This document shows positions 1 to 8,420 of a DNA stretch of 10,076 bases, one piece after another; the stretch's first letter is position 1, and every line of letters begins with the position of its first letter. The stretch is from Dehalococcoidia bacterium. GTDB taxonomy: Bacteria; Chloroflexota; Dehalococcoidia; SZUA-161. The stretch covers positions 1 to 10,076 of the forward strand of contig SOKG01000253.1 in NCBI GenBank assembly GCA_004376205.1. The letters are read 5' to 3'. The notes beneath the pieces are model-generated. The model was not told the DNA's origin and ran no database searches. It worked only from the letters and a program-made list of their open reading frames with translations. The position numbers and the translations under genes were made by a program.

Positions 1-1196
1 TATTTATAGTAAAACTCTTCGTCCAGATGGTGAACCTGCAGCCATTCGGGCATCACGATGGTATCAAAGGTGGCGGGAAATCTGCCAAAGGTGTCCCATA
101 TGTAGTTACAGTAGTCTTTGGTTATTTGAATGACCTCTTTGCTCGGCACTGGATATCCCGGCTGTACCTTCTGCCAATCCTTGAAAGGCACTATTCCACT
201 GTAGTCAGAGGCAAAAATCCCACCAGCGCCAAACTTCTTCTCGATGAAGGCATCGACGGCATCATCCATGGTCTTGTAGTACGGTGGTTGGTAGCTTTCA
301 AAGACGCCATCCAGGCCCACCGGATTCAGGTTCAAAAGAGCCCCGCTTCCCTCCTTTGCCTCGTTATAACGAAAACCCAAAGTCTGCAGCACTAGTATCC
401 CTATGTATCCGGTCATAACAATTGAGCCAAGGCCCATAGCCTCTGCTGCCAGCTGCATGTTTTGTAACGCGTGGAACGGAGCAGCGAGATTGCCGAGGAA
501 TATGGTATATTCCAACATAGAAAGAGGAGCATCAGGACCCTTTAATGTTCCGTTATCAATCCATTTCTTTATGCCTGCCGGGCCTCCTCCTTTAATGTCA
601 TCAAATACCTTGTAGCCTTCCCCCATAAACACAGCTATCACGGCATCAAGGTACTCTTCTGATATCTCCAGCATGGGCATAAATATGGTGGTGCCGGGCT
701 TGTTGGTATTCCAGTGCACCACCCTCACCAGCGCCTCAGGTATCATCTCGAATCTCCCATCCGAAAGCTTGATGGTATCCCGTGTGAAATATGTCCCTAT
801 CTTCTCCCAATCCTCCTCCGTTTCAATCTCCACGGCCTTCGACGCCCCCTTGGGATCATAGACGAAAAGCCCTTCATCATTGGTGAAGAAGAGTTTCATA
901 TTATGTACATTGCATGCGTAAGGAGTGGTCCTTCCTATCCAACTTGTGAACATACTCCCCTGCACGTCGTTAGTGGGCATGTCAGCTGCGATAGTTCCAG
1001 TTATCCCCGCACCAGCCCAACAAAGGATAGCAGTCTCCACATCGTTCAGCGGCACCGGTGGATTCTTGGAGGTGTATGCAAGCGTCCCCTCCGCCATCTC
1101 ACAGCCCAGGGGGAACCTGCGCGTCCTCCTGCGAGCCATAGCTTTGAGAAGGGGGTATTCAAAGAGCTCTCTCACTTCCTTCCTATCCCTTAGCAT
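1..1196 (-). CDS. Large nitroreductase-like (FMN-type) protein, 3' end cut by the window edge
   Basis: The minus frame is open from an ATG at 1196 to the window edge, giving 398 complete codons with no stop. The start is set by AGGAGG six nt upstream of the ATG. The N-terminus (residues 15-62) has a basic ARRRTRRFPLG segment, then PVPLNDVETAILCWAGAGITG, resembling the opening 'RRS(V/I)R..., PV...L..iL.aA..A' of nitroreductases. Around residues 243-258, ALQNMQLAAEAMGLGS closely matches the conserved nitroreductase helix 'N(M/L)xLAAxALGLGS'. Classic nitroreductases have about 200 residues; this one is at least 398, with a long mid-section insert and a C-terminal part rich in aromatics (YCNYIWDTFGRFPA near 362-375, HHLDEEFYY near 389-397). 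No signal peptide or membrane segment is evident. It follows three FAD oxidoreductases, 85 nt after the last, and is probably the last visible gene of their operon. Fold assignment is by motif only; the substrate is unknown. Confidence 0.72.
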   Translation of the reverse strand, partial: MLRDRKEVRELFEYPLLKAMARRRTRRFPLGCEMAEGTLAYTSKNPPVPLNDVETAILCWAGAGITGTIAADMPTNDVQGSMFTSWIGRTTPYACNVHNMKLFFTNDEGLFVYDPKGASKAVEIETEEDWEKIGTYFTRDTIKLSDGRFEMIPEALVRVVHWNTNKPGTTIFMPMLEISEEYLDAVIAVFMGEGYKVFDDIKGGGPAGIKKWIDNGTLKGPDAPLSMLEYTIFLGNLAAPFHALQNMQLAAEAMGLGSIVMTGYIGILVLQTLGFRYNEAKEGSGALLNLNPVGLDGVFESYQPPYYKTMDDAVDAFIEKKFGAGGIFASDYSGIVPFKDWQKVQPGYPVPSKEVIQITKDYCNYIWDTFGRFPATFDTIVMPEWLQVHHLDEEFYYK

Positions 1197-1281
1197 CTGT
1201 CTCCTCCTTTTCTCAGGACTTGTGTTTCCTCCGGATCATTTCTCCCCAAGATTCATCTATCGGATTTCCTTCATCCCATTT

Positions 1282-2904
1282 CTAGTCTTCTCCGAAATAG
1301 CCCTTTCCCCGTGCTTCGGCAATGTACTCAGGCTCCGACCACCACTTTTCGATCCCCAGGTCCTCTGCTATGGTGTTTGCGGCAATGTAGCCGGGGCCAA
1401 AGGTGACAAGCCCACCGGGATTGACGCTGGCCCCGCAAACGTAGAGGTTCTTGATCGGTGTCCTGTGGCTGGAACATTCGTCGTTAGGCCTGTTACTTGC
1501 CATCTGGAATATCTCATACGCGCCCTGCTTGATCGACCCCTGAACCATGTCAAGATATTTAGTTGAGAAGTCAATAGGAGCCACGAAATATGTCCAGAGC
1601 ACTTTGTCCCTTGTCATGTTAGGAGCATATTTCTGCAAGGTGGCCAGGAACCGCTCTTCATGCTCCTCCCTGAGTTTATGGTCCCACCACTTCTCGGCAC
1701 CGTCCTTAAGATTGAAGGGGGCCATCTCAGCCATGGACGCGGTATGTCTCCCACGAGGTGCTTGGCTGGGGTCATGCATTGTAGGGAAAACAGCGTTGAA
1801 TCGGACGTTGGACGACAATTCACCTCTATCTATTTCCTGCCAGTGATTTATCAGGTCATCCGGAGTCTCATAGCCCAGGATGTACATGAGCCCCTTGTTA
1901 ATGTCCTGGTCAGCAGCGAAGGCAGGGAGTTCCTCCAACGCTGCATGAACCGAACACAGGCTCCATTTCTCCCAATGCCAATTCCTGATCGTGTCGACAA
2001 AGTCGTCGGACAGGTGTTGCTCACCCACTAGGTCGAGGAAGGTCTGGTGAGGGTCTATGCTGCTGACCACAGCCTTCTCTGCCTCGTACACGGTGCCATC
2101 TTCCAGCTCCACTCCCTTTGCGGCTCCATCCTCCACTATGATTCGCTTGATGAGCTGGCTGCCCCTGAGATGCCCGCCACCCGGCTCCTGGATAACCCTG
2201 GCCAGCGCATTGCTCAGCCGGTGTGAACCCCCGAGGCAAAGCCTCGAGTTAACCGCTCTGTTCAGCATGAGGGGAACGAGGAAACCAAGGCCACCGTTGT
2301 CATATTCCAGCCCCCAGTGACAGGCGAGATAGAGCATCAATGTCCTGACCCGCTCATTCTCGAAGAGTTCATCGACAATCTCTTGCGGGCTCTTAGGTTG
2401 ATACTCCGATATTTCCCTGCCAACGGCAGTCTTCTCCAGGCCAATCACCGCCTCCAAGGTCGGCAAAGGCCTCACATAGGTACCGGGGGCGAGAAACTCA
2501 TCCATGTAGAGCTTGAACTTATGGTAGACCTCCCGGTAGCTGTCAGCGTCCTTGCTTGAGAACCTAGCTATGGAGTCGCACGACCTGTCCACGTCCGAGT
2601 AGAGACAGAGACACTTGCCATCAGAGAAAGGCATCGCCACCTGTAGCTCCGGGTAGACATACTTGCAGCGGTACTTCTCCAGTTCCAGGTCTTTATAAGG
2701 AGGTGCATAGTCCACCATCATGTGGTATACAGCGTGGGTGTTATGATAGAAGCCGCCCAGCGTTACCTCTTCCGTAGCAAGCCCGCCGCCGACCTCAAGG
2801 TGCTTCTCCAGCACCAGCACCTTCTGTCCAGCTTTGCTCAAGTACGCAGCCACGCAGAGCCCATTGGGGCCGCCTCCTATGATGATGAAGTCATACTTTG
2901 TCAT
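1282..2904 (-). CDS. FAD-dependent oxidoreductase, phytoene desaturase/PYROXD2-like
   Basis: A complete 540-residue protein. The N-terminal Rossmann motif is FIIIGGGPNGL (GxGxxG at residues 10-15), followed by the ribose-binding acid E33 in VLVLEK and a VGGGLATEE segment, the usual GG doublet of the phytoene desaturase/amine oxidase superfamily. The C-terminal FAD-binding signature is NLYVCGASVNPGG...GPGYIAANTIAEDLGI (about 486-517), which typically closes bacterial CrtI-like and PYROXD2-like enzymes. Members oxidise or isomerise C-C bonds with bound FAD; the substrate cannot be read here. The start is supported by GGAGG eight nt upstream of the ATG. It shares QKYAPNMT (about 424-431) with the next gene upstream, so the two are diverged paralogues. 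No carotenoid synthase genes (crtB, crtE) lie nearby, so a carotenoid role is not favoured. No signal peptide is evident; it is probably cytoplasmic. Confidence 0.9.
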   Translation of the reverse strand: MTKYDFIIIGGGPNGLCVAAYLSKAGQKVLVLEKHLEVGGGLATEEVTLGGFYHNTHAVYHMMVDYAPPYKDLELEKYRCKYVYPELQVAMPFSDGKCLCLYSDVDRSCDSIARFSSKDADSYREVYHKFKLYMDEFLAPGTYVRPLPTLEAVIGLEKTAVGREISEYQPKSPQEIVDELFENERVRTLMLYLACHWGLEYDNGGLGFLVPLMLNRAVNSRLCLGGSHRLSNALARVIQEPGGGHLRGSQLIKRIIVEDGAAKGVELEDGTVYEAEKAVVSSIDPHQTFLDLVGEQHLSDDFVDTIRNWHWEKWSLCSVHAALEELPAFAADQDINKGLMYILGYETPDDLINHWQEIDRGELSSNVRFNAVFPTMHDPSQAPRGRHTASMAEMAPFNLKDGAEKWWDHKLREEHEERFLATLQKYAPNMTRDKVLWTYFVAPIDFSTKYLDMVQGSIKQGAYEIFQMASNRPNDECSSHRTPIKNLYVCGASVNPGGLVTFGPGYIAANTIAEDLGIEKWWSEPEYIAEARGKGYFGED

Positions 2905-2965
2905 TTGCCTTTCCTCCAGTGCTATTTCTCGCTCGCCAAGCCCTAGCGAGCAGCCTCCTTGACAA

Positions 2966-4636
2966 CTAGAACATGCGTCCCGTCTCCTCCCAGGTCTTCC
3001 TTAGGCCAAAACGCTGCGCGAGTCTCTTATAGCAGTTGTAGGCAGAAAAGCCTAGAGTCCCGGTGCCGCCGCAATGTTGGGAGCCTGAGGCCATCCAGAA
3101 GTCCTCAATGCCAGGGACCTGGTATTGGGCAAATTCTGGGATCGGCCTGAAGATGCTCCACTGGCTGGGACCTTGATTCGATGTGTACATGCAACCGTCC
3201 ACCCAGTTGGGGTTGTGCCCCGCGATGTCCCTGGGGGTAGGGATGTTAACAGCTATCACGTTGTCCCAGGTCATATTTGGTGCATACTTCTGCCACTCTG
3301 CTATGAAACGCTCACCTACCTCTTTTCGCACCTGTATCCACTCTCTCTCGCTTAGGTAGCTGGCTGGGGGAGGGTGCCCCTCTGCTACGAGAGAAACATG
3401 TTTCCCTGGAGGGCTGTAGCTCGGATCGGCCTGAGGGAGCTCGGACATGTATGTCTTTTCCGGCCATCGGCCCGGCCGCAGGTTGTGCATCTGGTAGCCA
3501 TAGTGCCGGTAGAGGTAGTCAGTGTCAGCATCGCCCATGAATACCCAGCGGGCTTTGCCACAGTCGGGATTCCATTCCATCGCCTTATACTGAGGCAGCT
3601 CATGGAAGCAGATATGACCCCAGAAGAGTTGTGACCTGTCGGTCATTACGTTGTCGACTTTCCTGCGTATCTCGGGGTCTATATCAACGTCACGAAGGTG
3701 TCTGCTGACGGTCTGCTTGATCTCGGCGGTGTCGATCACCAGCCTTTTGGCCTCGATCTCAGTGCCGTCGGCCAGCTTGATTCCCCGGGCACGGCCGTTC
3801 TCCACCAGGACCAGGTCGACATCGGCGCCCACGAAGAATTTGCCACCCTGTTCGCTTAAAGCCCTCTGAAGGGCATGGGCGACATTGTGCATGCCTCCTT
3901 TGACGACGGCAAACGCCTGAAGACCGGCGAAAGATGGCATCGGCAACAAAGCCTGCAGGGCTGGGGCAACATCTCCAGGAGCTATCCCATTCATAAGCTG
4001 CCACTGCAAAGCCATGGACCTCATCTCCGGGCTGTCGTAGAGATCACAGACTATCTCATACTCGGTCATGTACGGATACCTGGGATCGATTCCCCCCTCC
4101 GGATCGTTCAGCAATACCTCTACATAGTCTGGCTCTCCGGGGAGGGGAGGAGGATTGAACATGACTTGACCATGTGAATACATCCAGTTGAACAACTTCT
4201 TCTCCAATGCCTTTGACACTCTCTCTGCATCCCTCGGCGATATCCTCTCCAGTTCTTTGAGGTTCTTCTCAACTATCTCCATATTGGGCAGAACTGTGCC
4301 GGTTGCCTTGTCCCACTCCAGCGCTCGATAGACAACTATACATCTCCCATCGGGAAATATCTTGGACATCATTACGTCAGGAAAAATGAACTCGAGCCCC
4401 TTGTCACCGAGATTGAAGTCGTAGTATGACGGGCTCATCCAGAACGCCGAGATTTCCGCATGAGGGTTGCCCAGGAAGCCTGCGGCCGGCACTGGGCCGG
4501 TGCAGGCAGCACCACCCAGCTCATTCCCCTGTTCAAAGAGGCCTACTGTCATTCCGTTGAGGCCCAGGTAGCAGCCCATTACCAGCCCCTCTTTACCTCC
4601 CCCGATTATCACCGCATCGAAGCTTGCGTCAGCCAT
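2966..4636 (-). CDS. FAD-dependent oxidoreductase, second phytoene desaturase-like paralogue
   Basis: A complete 556-residue protein. The Rossmann motif is AVIIGGGKEGL (GxGxxG at 12-17), with Lys-Glu where most relatives, including the neighbouring paralogue, have Pro-x. The ribose-binding acid is E35 in GLFEQ, followed by ELGGAA. The middle has a run of prolines (FNPPPLPGEPDY, about 160-175). QKYAPNMT (449-456) is shared with the gene at 1282-2904. The C-terminal FAD segment is aberrant: residues 510-540 read IEDFWMASGSQHCGGTGTLGFSAYNCYKRL, where 'LYLCGAS..PGG....PGYNAA' would be usual, with added His and Cys. The SD is GGAGG five nt before the ATG. It sits 61 nt upstream of the paralogue and 116 nt downstream of a third flavoprotein. 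The two paralogues might act on successive intermediates or as a heteromer (inference). The reaction is unknown. Confidence 0.88.
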   Translation of the reverse strand: MADASFDAVIIGGGKEGLVMGCYLGLNGMTVGLFEQGNELGGAACTGPVPAAGFLGNPHAEISAFWMSPSYYDFNLGDKGLEFIFPDVMMSKIFPDGRCIVVYRALEWDKATGTVLPNMEIVEKNLKELERISPRDAERVSKALEKKLFNWMYSHGQVMFNPPPLPGEPDYVEVLLNDPEGGIDPRYPYMTEYEIVCDLYDSPEMRSMALQWQLMNGIAPGDVAPALQALLPMPSFAGLQAFAVVKGGMHNVAHALQRALSEQGGKFFVGADVDLVLVENGRARGIKLADGTEIEAKRLVIDTAEIKQTVSRHLRDVDIDPEIRRKVDNVMTDRSQLFWGHICFHELPQYKAMEWNPDCGKARWVFMGDADTDYLYRHYGYQMHNLRPGRWPEKTYMSELPQADPSYSPPGKHVSLVAEGHPPPASYLSEREWIQVRKEVGERFIAEWQKYAPNMTWDNVIAVNIPTPRDIAGHNPNWVDGCMYTSNQGPSQWSIFRPIPEFAQYQVPGIEDFWMASGSQHCGGTGTLGFSAYNCYKRLAQRFGLRKTWEETGRMF

Positions 4637-4752
4637 TTGTACCTCCGCCTATTCGATCTTTTGTCCCGCCTGCCACGGCATGGATTTGGAAATCACCACC
4701 TACGGCGACAATTCTTGCAACCATTCCCTTTACACATTTCGGTGCTTCAAAC

Positions 4753-6195
4753 CTATGAGCGCATGTACTTTAGAATCCTCTCGCATAAAGGAAAGACCAT
4801 CTGATAAATCTTGTCCGAAACCATACTCGTTACGGACCGAATTGAATCGCCTGCAAAGTAGAGCCCCTTGATGTTGGGTGATTCGATATCGATTTCCGTT
4901 GGGACCTTAGCCCAGGCATACCTCCCCCAGTTGAGCTGCAGCGATATTCCCTTAAACTCGATTGCTTTGGCAAAATCCGGGAATACCTTTATGACAGCGT
5001 CCTCCCATCTCCTAATTGCTTCGTTCACCGTTTCCGGCGAAGAGGTAAGACCAAAGTGGGTATCCGGAAGGCCCCCGGGGATATAGGAGTATAGGTACTG
5101 TTTCCCTGGCGGCTCCTTGACGTTGAAAAGCGGGTAGCCCAGGCACCAGTCTCCAACGTAGGTGGGCAGACCATAGTCGGGATCAAATATATGTACCCAG
5201 CCATACCCGTCCTTTGGTATGACCTCCTCACGGAGAAGATAGAAGACAGACAGGTCTTCGTAGGTCAGCCTTCCACACAGCTCAATAGACTCAGCCCAGT
5301 CCTCCGTTAGGAATTCACGTCTGAGGACATTTCTCGCCAATGCTTCAAAGATTGGAATTGCGCATATGACAATGGGAGCACTGTATTCTTCCAGAAAGCG
5401 CGTTTCATTGTTGTGAACAATTGCCCCCTTTGCTTCTGCATTTTCTATCAGAATGCTTCTGGCTCTCCTGTTCGCTAAGACCGTTCCCCCGTGATCCAGG
5501 TAATACTTGGTCAGAGGGGTTATGACCATATCTTCCATATGTCCCTGCGTCGGATACCAGAATAGGAGGGCACCAACCCTGGGGAAGGTGCCAAGGACAT
5601 TGGCGAATCCTCCGTAGTTCACATCCGTGGCAAGCGCGCCCATAAGGGGTGAGGCCAGATGAAGGACCGCGTTCGCTATGGGGTCCTCAACATTTCTATT
5701 GATCCAGTCATCAAAACTTACGTTTACCAGCCGACGACATTCTTCTTCAGAAGTATCTTCCATGATCTTAAAGGCTTTGCTAAGCGACTGCCTCGATGGC
5801 TCCTCCATAGGCAGACCGCTGCCAAAGGCGAAGAAATCGAAGAAGTTTTCCACCCCCTTGTTCGGGTCCATGGAAAAATACTCAATCCTGTTGGGGCTAT
5901 CTTTGTTGAGTAGTCCCATGGTCCAGTCTATTTCCTTGGTTTCCTTGGGGGCGATTCCCATGTGATCCAAGAACTTATGCATAAAGGTTTCCTCGGGTTT
6001 GCGAACCATGGCCGTTGGCATGCGAATGCCGTTATCCGAGCGGCAACCGTGGAAATTGACGGAACGATATCGCCCGCCGAGATTGGGTTCCCTCTCTATA
6101 ATTGCTGAGGATACTCCTTCCTTGGCCAACAGACTTCCGATAGTCAGACCCCCAGGGCCCCCTCCTATGATGAGAACGTCGAACTTATCCTTCAT
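4753..6195 (-). CDS. FAD/NAD(P)-binding oxidoreductase, amine oxidase/phytoene desaturase superfamily
   Basis: A complete 480-residue protein. The N-terminal FAD motif is DVLIIGGGPGGL (GxGxxG at 11-16), with E34 ending the second strand (AIIEREPNLGGRYRS). The C-terminal cofactor motif is GLYFAGDSIRSVTSMVSDKI (444-463), of the 'LYFAGD' type seen in protoporphyrinogen oxidase-, amine oxidase- and carotenoid isomerase-like flavoproteins. It is shorter than the two downstream flavoproteins and differs from them across most of its length, lacking their QKYAPNMT block, so it is a separate branch and not a recent duplicate. The start is supported by AGGGA about ten nt upstream. It is probably the first gene of the four-gene redox operon, with a candidate promoter 52-80 nt before its start. 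Substrate unknown; superfamily assignment is firm. Confidence 0.88.
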   Translation of the reverse strand: MKDKFDVLIIGGGPGGLTIGSLLAKEGVSSAIIEREPNLGGRYRSVNFHGCRSDNGIRMPTAMVRKPEETFMHKFLDHMGIAPKETKEIDWTMGLLNKDSPNRIEYFSMDPNKGVENFFDFFAFGSGLPMEEPSRQSLSKAFKIMEDTSEEECRRLVNVSFDDWINRNVEDPIANAVLHLASPLMGALATDVNYGGFANVLGTFPRVGALLFWYPTQGHMEDMVITPLTKYYLDHGGTVLANRRARSILIENAEAKGAIVHNNETRFLEEYSAPIVICAIPIFEALARNVLRREFLTEDWAESIELCGRLTYEDLSVFYLLREEVIPKDGYGWVHIFDPDYGLPTYVGDWCLGYPLFNVKEPPGKQYLYSYIPGGLPDTHFGLTSSPETVNEAIRRWEDAVIKVFPDFAKAIEFKGISLQLNWGRYAWAKVPTEIDIESPNIKGLYFAGDSIRSVTSMVSDKIYQMVFPLCERILKYMRS

Positions 6196-6246
6196 GATTA
6201 TCTTCCCTTTCTAGCACTACGCTACGACTAGTTGTGGAGTACGAAT

Positions 6247-6275
6247 AAGGTACTCGGTCACGCGTTTTTCGTCAA
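6247..6275 (-). promoter_or_regulatory. Possible sigma70-type promoter for the redox operon
   Basis: Read on the minus strand, TTGACG (6275-6270; five of six match the -35 consensus) is followed after exactly 17 nt by TACCTT (6252-6247; only three of six match -10). It lies in the 180-nt gap between the chelatase-like gene and the first flavoprotein, 52 nt before the latter's ATG. Upstream of it, AAGTTGG occurs twice as a direct repeat (6316-6310 and 6292-6286) with 24-nt periodicity. The weak -10 makes this a candidate only; read-through from the chelatase promoter is also possible, since no clear terminator is seen in the gap. Confidence 0.33.
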
Positions 6276-6375
6276 GTAAATCCGACCAACTTTTGTCTGA
6301 TTTTTCTCTCCAACTTGTGTTTGCTTTTCCTGCCCCGTTCACCAACACTGACTGCGAAAGCACTGACGTGGCTTT

Positions 6376-8373
6376 TCACAGGGATGGCTTGATTGGAGGG
6401 CTTGCATTTTCTCCCAATGTCCGCAGCGCCTTGACTACATTAACGACTTTCCCGGAATCCAGTTCGTCCAGCCTGTAGTATTGCCCACCGCTTGCCTCGA
6501 CGATCTCCTTGTTATATCCCAGATTGAGAAAGCCATCATCAGAGTCTATGACCACTAGATTTATGCCCTGCTTTTTGATCTCTTTTGCCAGGGAGACAAG
6601 CTCCTTCTTCACATCTGTCCCTATCGGCACATTGCCCCTTCCGTCCGAAACGAGCACCATGATAGGTATTATGTTCCTGTTCTTCCACAGTTGAGTCCTT
6701 AAGACCTGAAGGCCTTTGTAAAGCCCGTCCGGAAGGGGTGTCCTCCCTCCCGTGGGGAGTTCCCTGAGGTATCTAACGGCTAACTCCACGCTGGAGGTGG
6801 GGGGCAAGAGAACGTCCGCTTTGTCCCCAGCGACGGCAATGAAGCTGACCTTATCCCTTTTCTGGTATGAATCCTCAAGAAGGGCCATAATAGCCCGCTT
6901 GGCCATCTCCATCCCCCGTATCGCTGCCATAGATCCCGAGGCATCGACCACGAACACGATCACAGAGGAAATCTTCTTCGCTCTGACCTTTTCCCTGAGG
7001 TCCTCTTCCTCAATCTTGAGATCGCCTTTCCTTGCCACGGAGGCCCTTATCGTGGCATCTATGGCGATGTCGGTGGTCTTCCCCTCTGGCAACTTGGCCT
7101 TCACATATTTCCCGCTATGACTGCTCAGGGTTCGAGCCCTCCTCCCCGAGCCCACCCTCCGCTTCTTGTCCTTGCTCACCTTTATCTCAGCCTTCTTTTG
7201 CGCTCCCATCTCGAAGCTTTTCTTCAGCCTCCTCAAACCCTCGTCAATTTGCGCGTGGGAATCCCCCTCTTCATCCTCATCAGGGCCGCCAGACTCACTG
7301 TTGCCCTGCTCGCTGTTCTCGCTTTCGAGAGCAGGGGTCTTCCGCTGCCGGATAATTGCCTCGACCCTTTCCGTTACCGGCTTCGGTTCCTCAAAGGGCA
7401 TCCTCCTCATTCTGTGGGGCAGAACCAGTTCTGCCGCCTCCCTTACATCCTCTCCGATGACATTCTTCCTTTGATTGTAGGCGGCTATCGTCTTCCCAGC
7501 TCTGGCGATCAAGAAATCCGCTCGATGTCCATGCACCTCGAATTCAAGACAGATCGCCGCTATGGTCTTCAGCAGGTCTTCTGCCATCTCCACCTCTTTA
7601 AGAAGCTCCCTCGCCTTGAGTATCCTCTGTCGGAGCTCCTCTTGCCCCTTTTCATATCTCTTGGAGAACGATTCCGGGGCTTTTTCGAAACCCTCCACCA
7701 CCCTTATGATTTCAATTCTCTCCTCTGCATCCTTTGTTCCTTTGATATCTACCGAGAGTCCGAATCTATCCAGAAGCTGAGGCCGGATTTCTCCTTCCTC
7801 CGGGTTCATAGTCCCTACCAAAATAAACTTGGAGGGGTGAGCAACAGAAATGCCCTCCCTTTCTACAGTATTCACCCCCATGGCAGCGGAATCGAGCAGA
7901 ATATCTACCAGGTGATCGTCCAGCAGATTGACTTCATCTATATACAGGATGCCCTGGTTGACTTCAGCCAGGATCCCCGGCTCCAGGGCCTTTATTCCCT
8001 CTCTCAATGCCTTTCCTATATCCAGGGTCCCCGTCACTCTATCCTCAGTGGCTCCCAAAGGTAGTTCCACTACCTTTATCTTCCTCGTCATCGTGGGGAG
8101 TCCCTCCCCAAGCATGTAGCTGTCATTGCAGGTAGCACACCGAAGGGAGGCATCGTTCGGGCCACAGTTAAATGGACACCTTACCACCTCTATCTCCGGC
8201 AAAAGGTCGGCTAAGGCCCTAACGGCAGTGGACTTGCCCGTCCCCTTCTCACCCCTGACCAAGACCCCAAGAAGGCTGGGATTTATCGCGTTCAACACTA
8301 AAGCCTGCTTGAGTTTGAGCTGCCCTACTATCGCCGTGAACGGAAGAATGACCCTTTTCATCTGGTTAGACAC
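6376..8373 (-). CDS. AAA+/vWA metal-chelatase motor, cobaltochelatase or Mg-chelatase I+D fusion type
   Basis: A complete 665-residue protein of the length usual for fused 'putative cobaltochelatase' proteins. Residues 8-330 are a ChlI/BchI-like AAA+ module: Walker A GEKGTGKST (41-49), the PLGATEDRVTGTLD insert (105-118), Walker B ILYIDE (142-147), and GTMNPEEGEIRPQLLDRFG (187-205) with a likely Arg finger R203. A four-Cys group (C66, C70, C79, C82; CxxxC...CxxC) after Walker A is typical of this family. Residues 345-425 are a charged linker with an acidic PDEDEEGD stretch followed by Lys/Arg-rich sequence. A vWA domain starts near 468 with an intact MIDAS (DASGS 477-481, T545, D577). Such proteins couple ATP hydrolysis to Co or Mg insertion by a large catalytic subunit (CobN/ChlH), which is absent here. 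The start is taken as GTG at 8373, seven nt after AGGCGG; the in-frame ATG at 8361 has no SD. Whether the metal is Co or Mg is not readable. Confidence 0.9.
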   Translation of the reverse strand: MSNQMKRVILPFTAIVGQLKLKQALVLNAINPSLLGVLVRGEKGTGKSTAVRALADLLPEIEVVRCPFNCGPNDASLRCATCNDSYMLGEGLPTMTRKIKVVELPLGATEDRVTGTLDIGKALREGIKALEPGILAEVNQGILYIDEVNLLDDHLVDILLDSAAMGVNTVEREGISVAHPSKFILVGTMNPEEGEIRPQLLDRFGLSVDIKGTKDAEERIEIIRVVEGFEKAPESFSKRYEKGQEELRQRILKARELLKEVEMAEDLLKTIAAICLEFEVHGHRADFLIARAGKTIAAYNQRKNVIGEDVREAAELVLPHRMRRMPFEEPKPVTERVEAIIRQRKTPALESENSEQGNSESGGPDEDEEGDSHAQIDEGLRRLKKSFEMGAQKKAEIKVSKDKKRRVGSGRRARTLSSHSGKYVKAKLPEGKTTDIAIDATIRASVARKGDLKIEEEDLREKVRAKKISSVIVFVVDASGSMAAIRGMEMAKRAIMALLEDSYQKRDKVSFIAVAGDKADVLLPPTSSVELAVRYLRELPTGGRTPLPDGLYKGLQVLRTQLWKNRNIIPIMVLVSDGRGNVPIGTDVKKELVSLAKEIKKQGINLVVIDSDDGFLNLGYNKEIVEASGGQYYRLDELDSGKVVNVVKALRTLGENASPPIKPSL

Positions 8374-8408
8374 TTTGTTACCGCCTTTCGGTTCCCCAGT
8401 TCTCCAAC

Positions 8409-8414
8409 ATTATA
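8409..8414 (-). promoter_or_regulatory. Perfect -10 box (TATAAT) for the chelatase-like gene
   Basis: On the minus strand TATAAT (8414-8409) lies 35 nt before the GTG start of the chelatase-like gene and would give a leader of roughly 30 nt containing its AGGCGG ribosome binding site. At 16-18 nt spacing no hexamer resembling TTGACA is present; the place of the -35 is occupied by a 27-nt palindrome. A perfect -10 with a missing -35 is the usual arrangement of activator-dependent promoters, so regulation through the palindrome is likely (inference). Confidence 0.55.
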
Positions 8415-8420
8415 CTCATC

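Noticed and set aside
925..1566. Long plus-strand open frame spanning the gap between the flavoprotein and the nitroreductase-like gene
   Set aside because: It lies antisense to two well-supported genes, has low-complexity serine/proline/leucine-rich content and no SD; it is a shadow of minus-strand coding.
6346..6367. CACTGAC direct repeat (6346 and 6361) just downstream of the chelatase-like stop
   Set aside because: Two 7-nt copies 15 nt apart with no hairpin or T-run; likely chance.
7117..8064. 315-codon plus-strand frame inside the chelatase-like gene
   Set aside because: Fully antisense to conserved Walker and linker sequence; no SD and no recognisable domain.
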